Origin: a virus | Length of the DNA: 22,594 bases | Direction: 5' to 3' (one strand) | Virus record (IMG/VR): IMGVR_UViG_3300010367_000143 | Location: 1-22,594 of that record | Shown: in pieces, positions 22,313 through 22,594 of the stretch | Layout: each line of letters opens with the position of its first letter | How positions within the stretch are numbered: position 1 is the first letter of the stretch | Notes under the pieces: model-generated | Told to the model about the DNA's origin: nothing | The model's input: only the letters and a program-made list of their open reading frames with translations | Database searches by the model: none | Program-made: the position numbers and the translations under genes

Positions 22313-22594
22313 ATGAGTCGTCACATTTTCGGCGGCAGCCCGGCCGACTACGCCATGGAGAAGGTCGGCAACCAGCTCCTGCTGCGACCCGCCGCCGTAG
22401 GCACCGTCTGGAACGCCCTGACCGACGGCACCCAGCTCACCGACCTCACCAACCTCACCGGCGGCCCCATCACCACCGTCACCGCCGACAGCGACGGCGC
22501 CGTCGCCTTCTTCGGCCCCGACGGCGTCACCAGCCTGTACGTGGACTTCGGGTACGGGCGCCGCTACGCAATGTCCGCGATCGACACCGGCGCC
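22313..22594 (+). CDS. N-terminal part of a tail fibre / minor tail protein (3' end outside window)
   Basis: ATG 22313 follows GAAGG at usable distance. The 94 visible residues start MSRHIFGGSPADYAMEKVGN and continue LLLRPAAVGTVWNALTDGTQ, then LTNLTGGPITTVTADSDG and GVTSLYVDFGYGRRYAM. This is the attachment domain found at the start of many Streptomyces phage tail fibre and pectate-lyase-like tail proteins. The enzymatic or binding part would follow beyond the window edge. No stop codon is present to the end. Confidence 0.8.
   Translation, partial: MSRHIFGGSPADYAMEKVGNQLLLRPAAVGTVWNALTDGTQLTDLTNLTGGPITTVTADSDGAVAFFGPDGVTSLYVDFGYGRRYAMSAIDTGA

Noticed and set aside
1-22594. tRNA genes, rRNA, integrase and attachment sites
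   Set aside because: No cloverleaf-like sequence with a TTCGA arm, no recombinase motif and no convincing long direct repeats were seen.

Overview
The window looks like part of a temperate siphophage (prophage, phage or phage-plasmid) of a Streptomyces-like actinomycete. The evidence is very high GC with strong C/G preference at third codon positions, frequent GTG/TTG starts, AGGAGG-type ribosome binding sites, and recognisable Streptomyces-phage families (MuF-like head protein, P22-type coat, ReqiPepy6 gp37-like tail protein). No integrase, repressor, lysis cassette or tRNA is visible, so the lifestyle cannot be decided here.

Layout. (A) 1-1577, plus strand: the tail of a membrane-anchored small protein, a conserved protein of unknown function (433-1008), and a DUF6221-like Cys-containing gene that is frameshifted (1001-1577). 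This part uses a more C-rich style and resembles Streptomyces mobile-element cargo. (B) 1630-2515: very small genes on both strands (66-aa zinc-ribbon-like, 50-aa Arg-rich, 76-aa and 67-aa Cys-containing). (C) 2512-6964, minus strand: the packaging and portal block, transcribed MuF-like protein, small-terminase-like HTH protein, large terminase, portal, then two small Cys-containing genes, with translational overlaps at three junctions. (D) 6965-7118: a divergent control region. (E) 7119-22594, plus strand: head and tail genes in the usual order. These are scaffold, coat, probable decoration protein, a protein with a duplicated motif, four connector/completion proteins with one extra small protein among them, major tail protein, a strong hairpin, tail assembly chaperones with a -1 frameshift, a 1983-aa tape measure, Dit-like protein, gp37-like tail protein, a tail-tip/receptor-binding candidate, and the start of another tail fibre gene that runs off the window.

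How it works together. The scaffold and coat build a procapsid. The portal, MuF-like protein and terminase pack it. The connector proteins (9831-11595) close the head and join it to a long non-contractile tail whose length is set by the tape measure, with the chaperone and chaperone-fusion products assisting. The tape measure carries both an M23 endopeptidase and a lytic transglycosylase domain, so it probably also opens peptidoglycan during DNA entry.

Most unusual points: the packaging block is inverted relative to the head/tail operon, and the MuF-like gene precedes the terminase; the tape measure N-terminus holds nine tandem units of about 24 residues; the chaperone pair has a clear hidden -1 frame connection; and a 13-bp perfect inverted repeat sits between the major tail protein and the chaperones. 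I did not find a convincing entirely new defence or mobile system.
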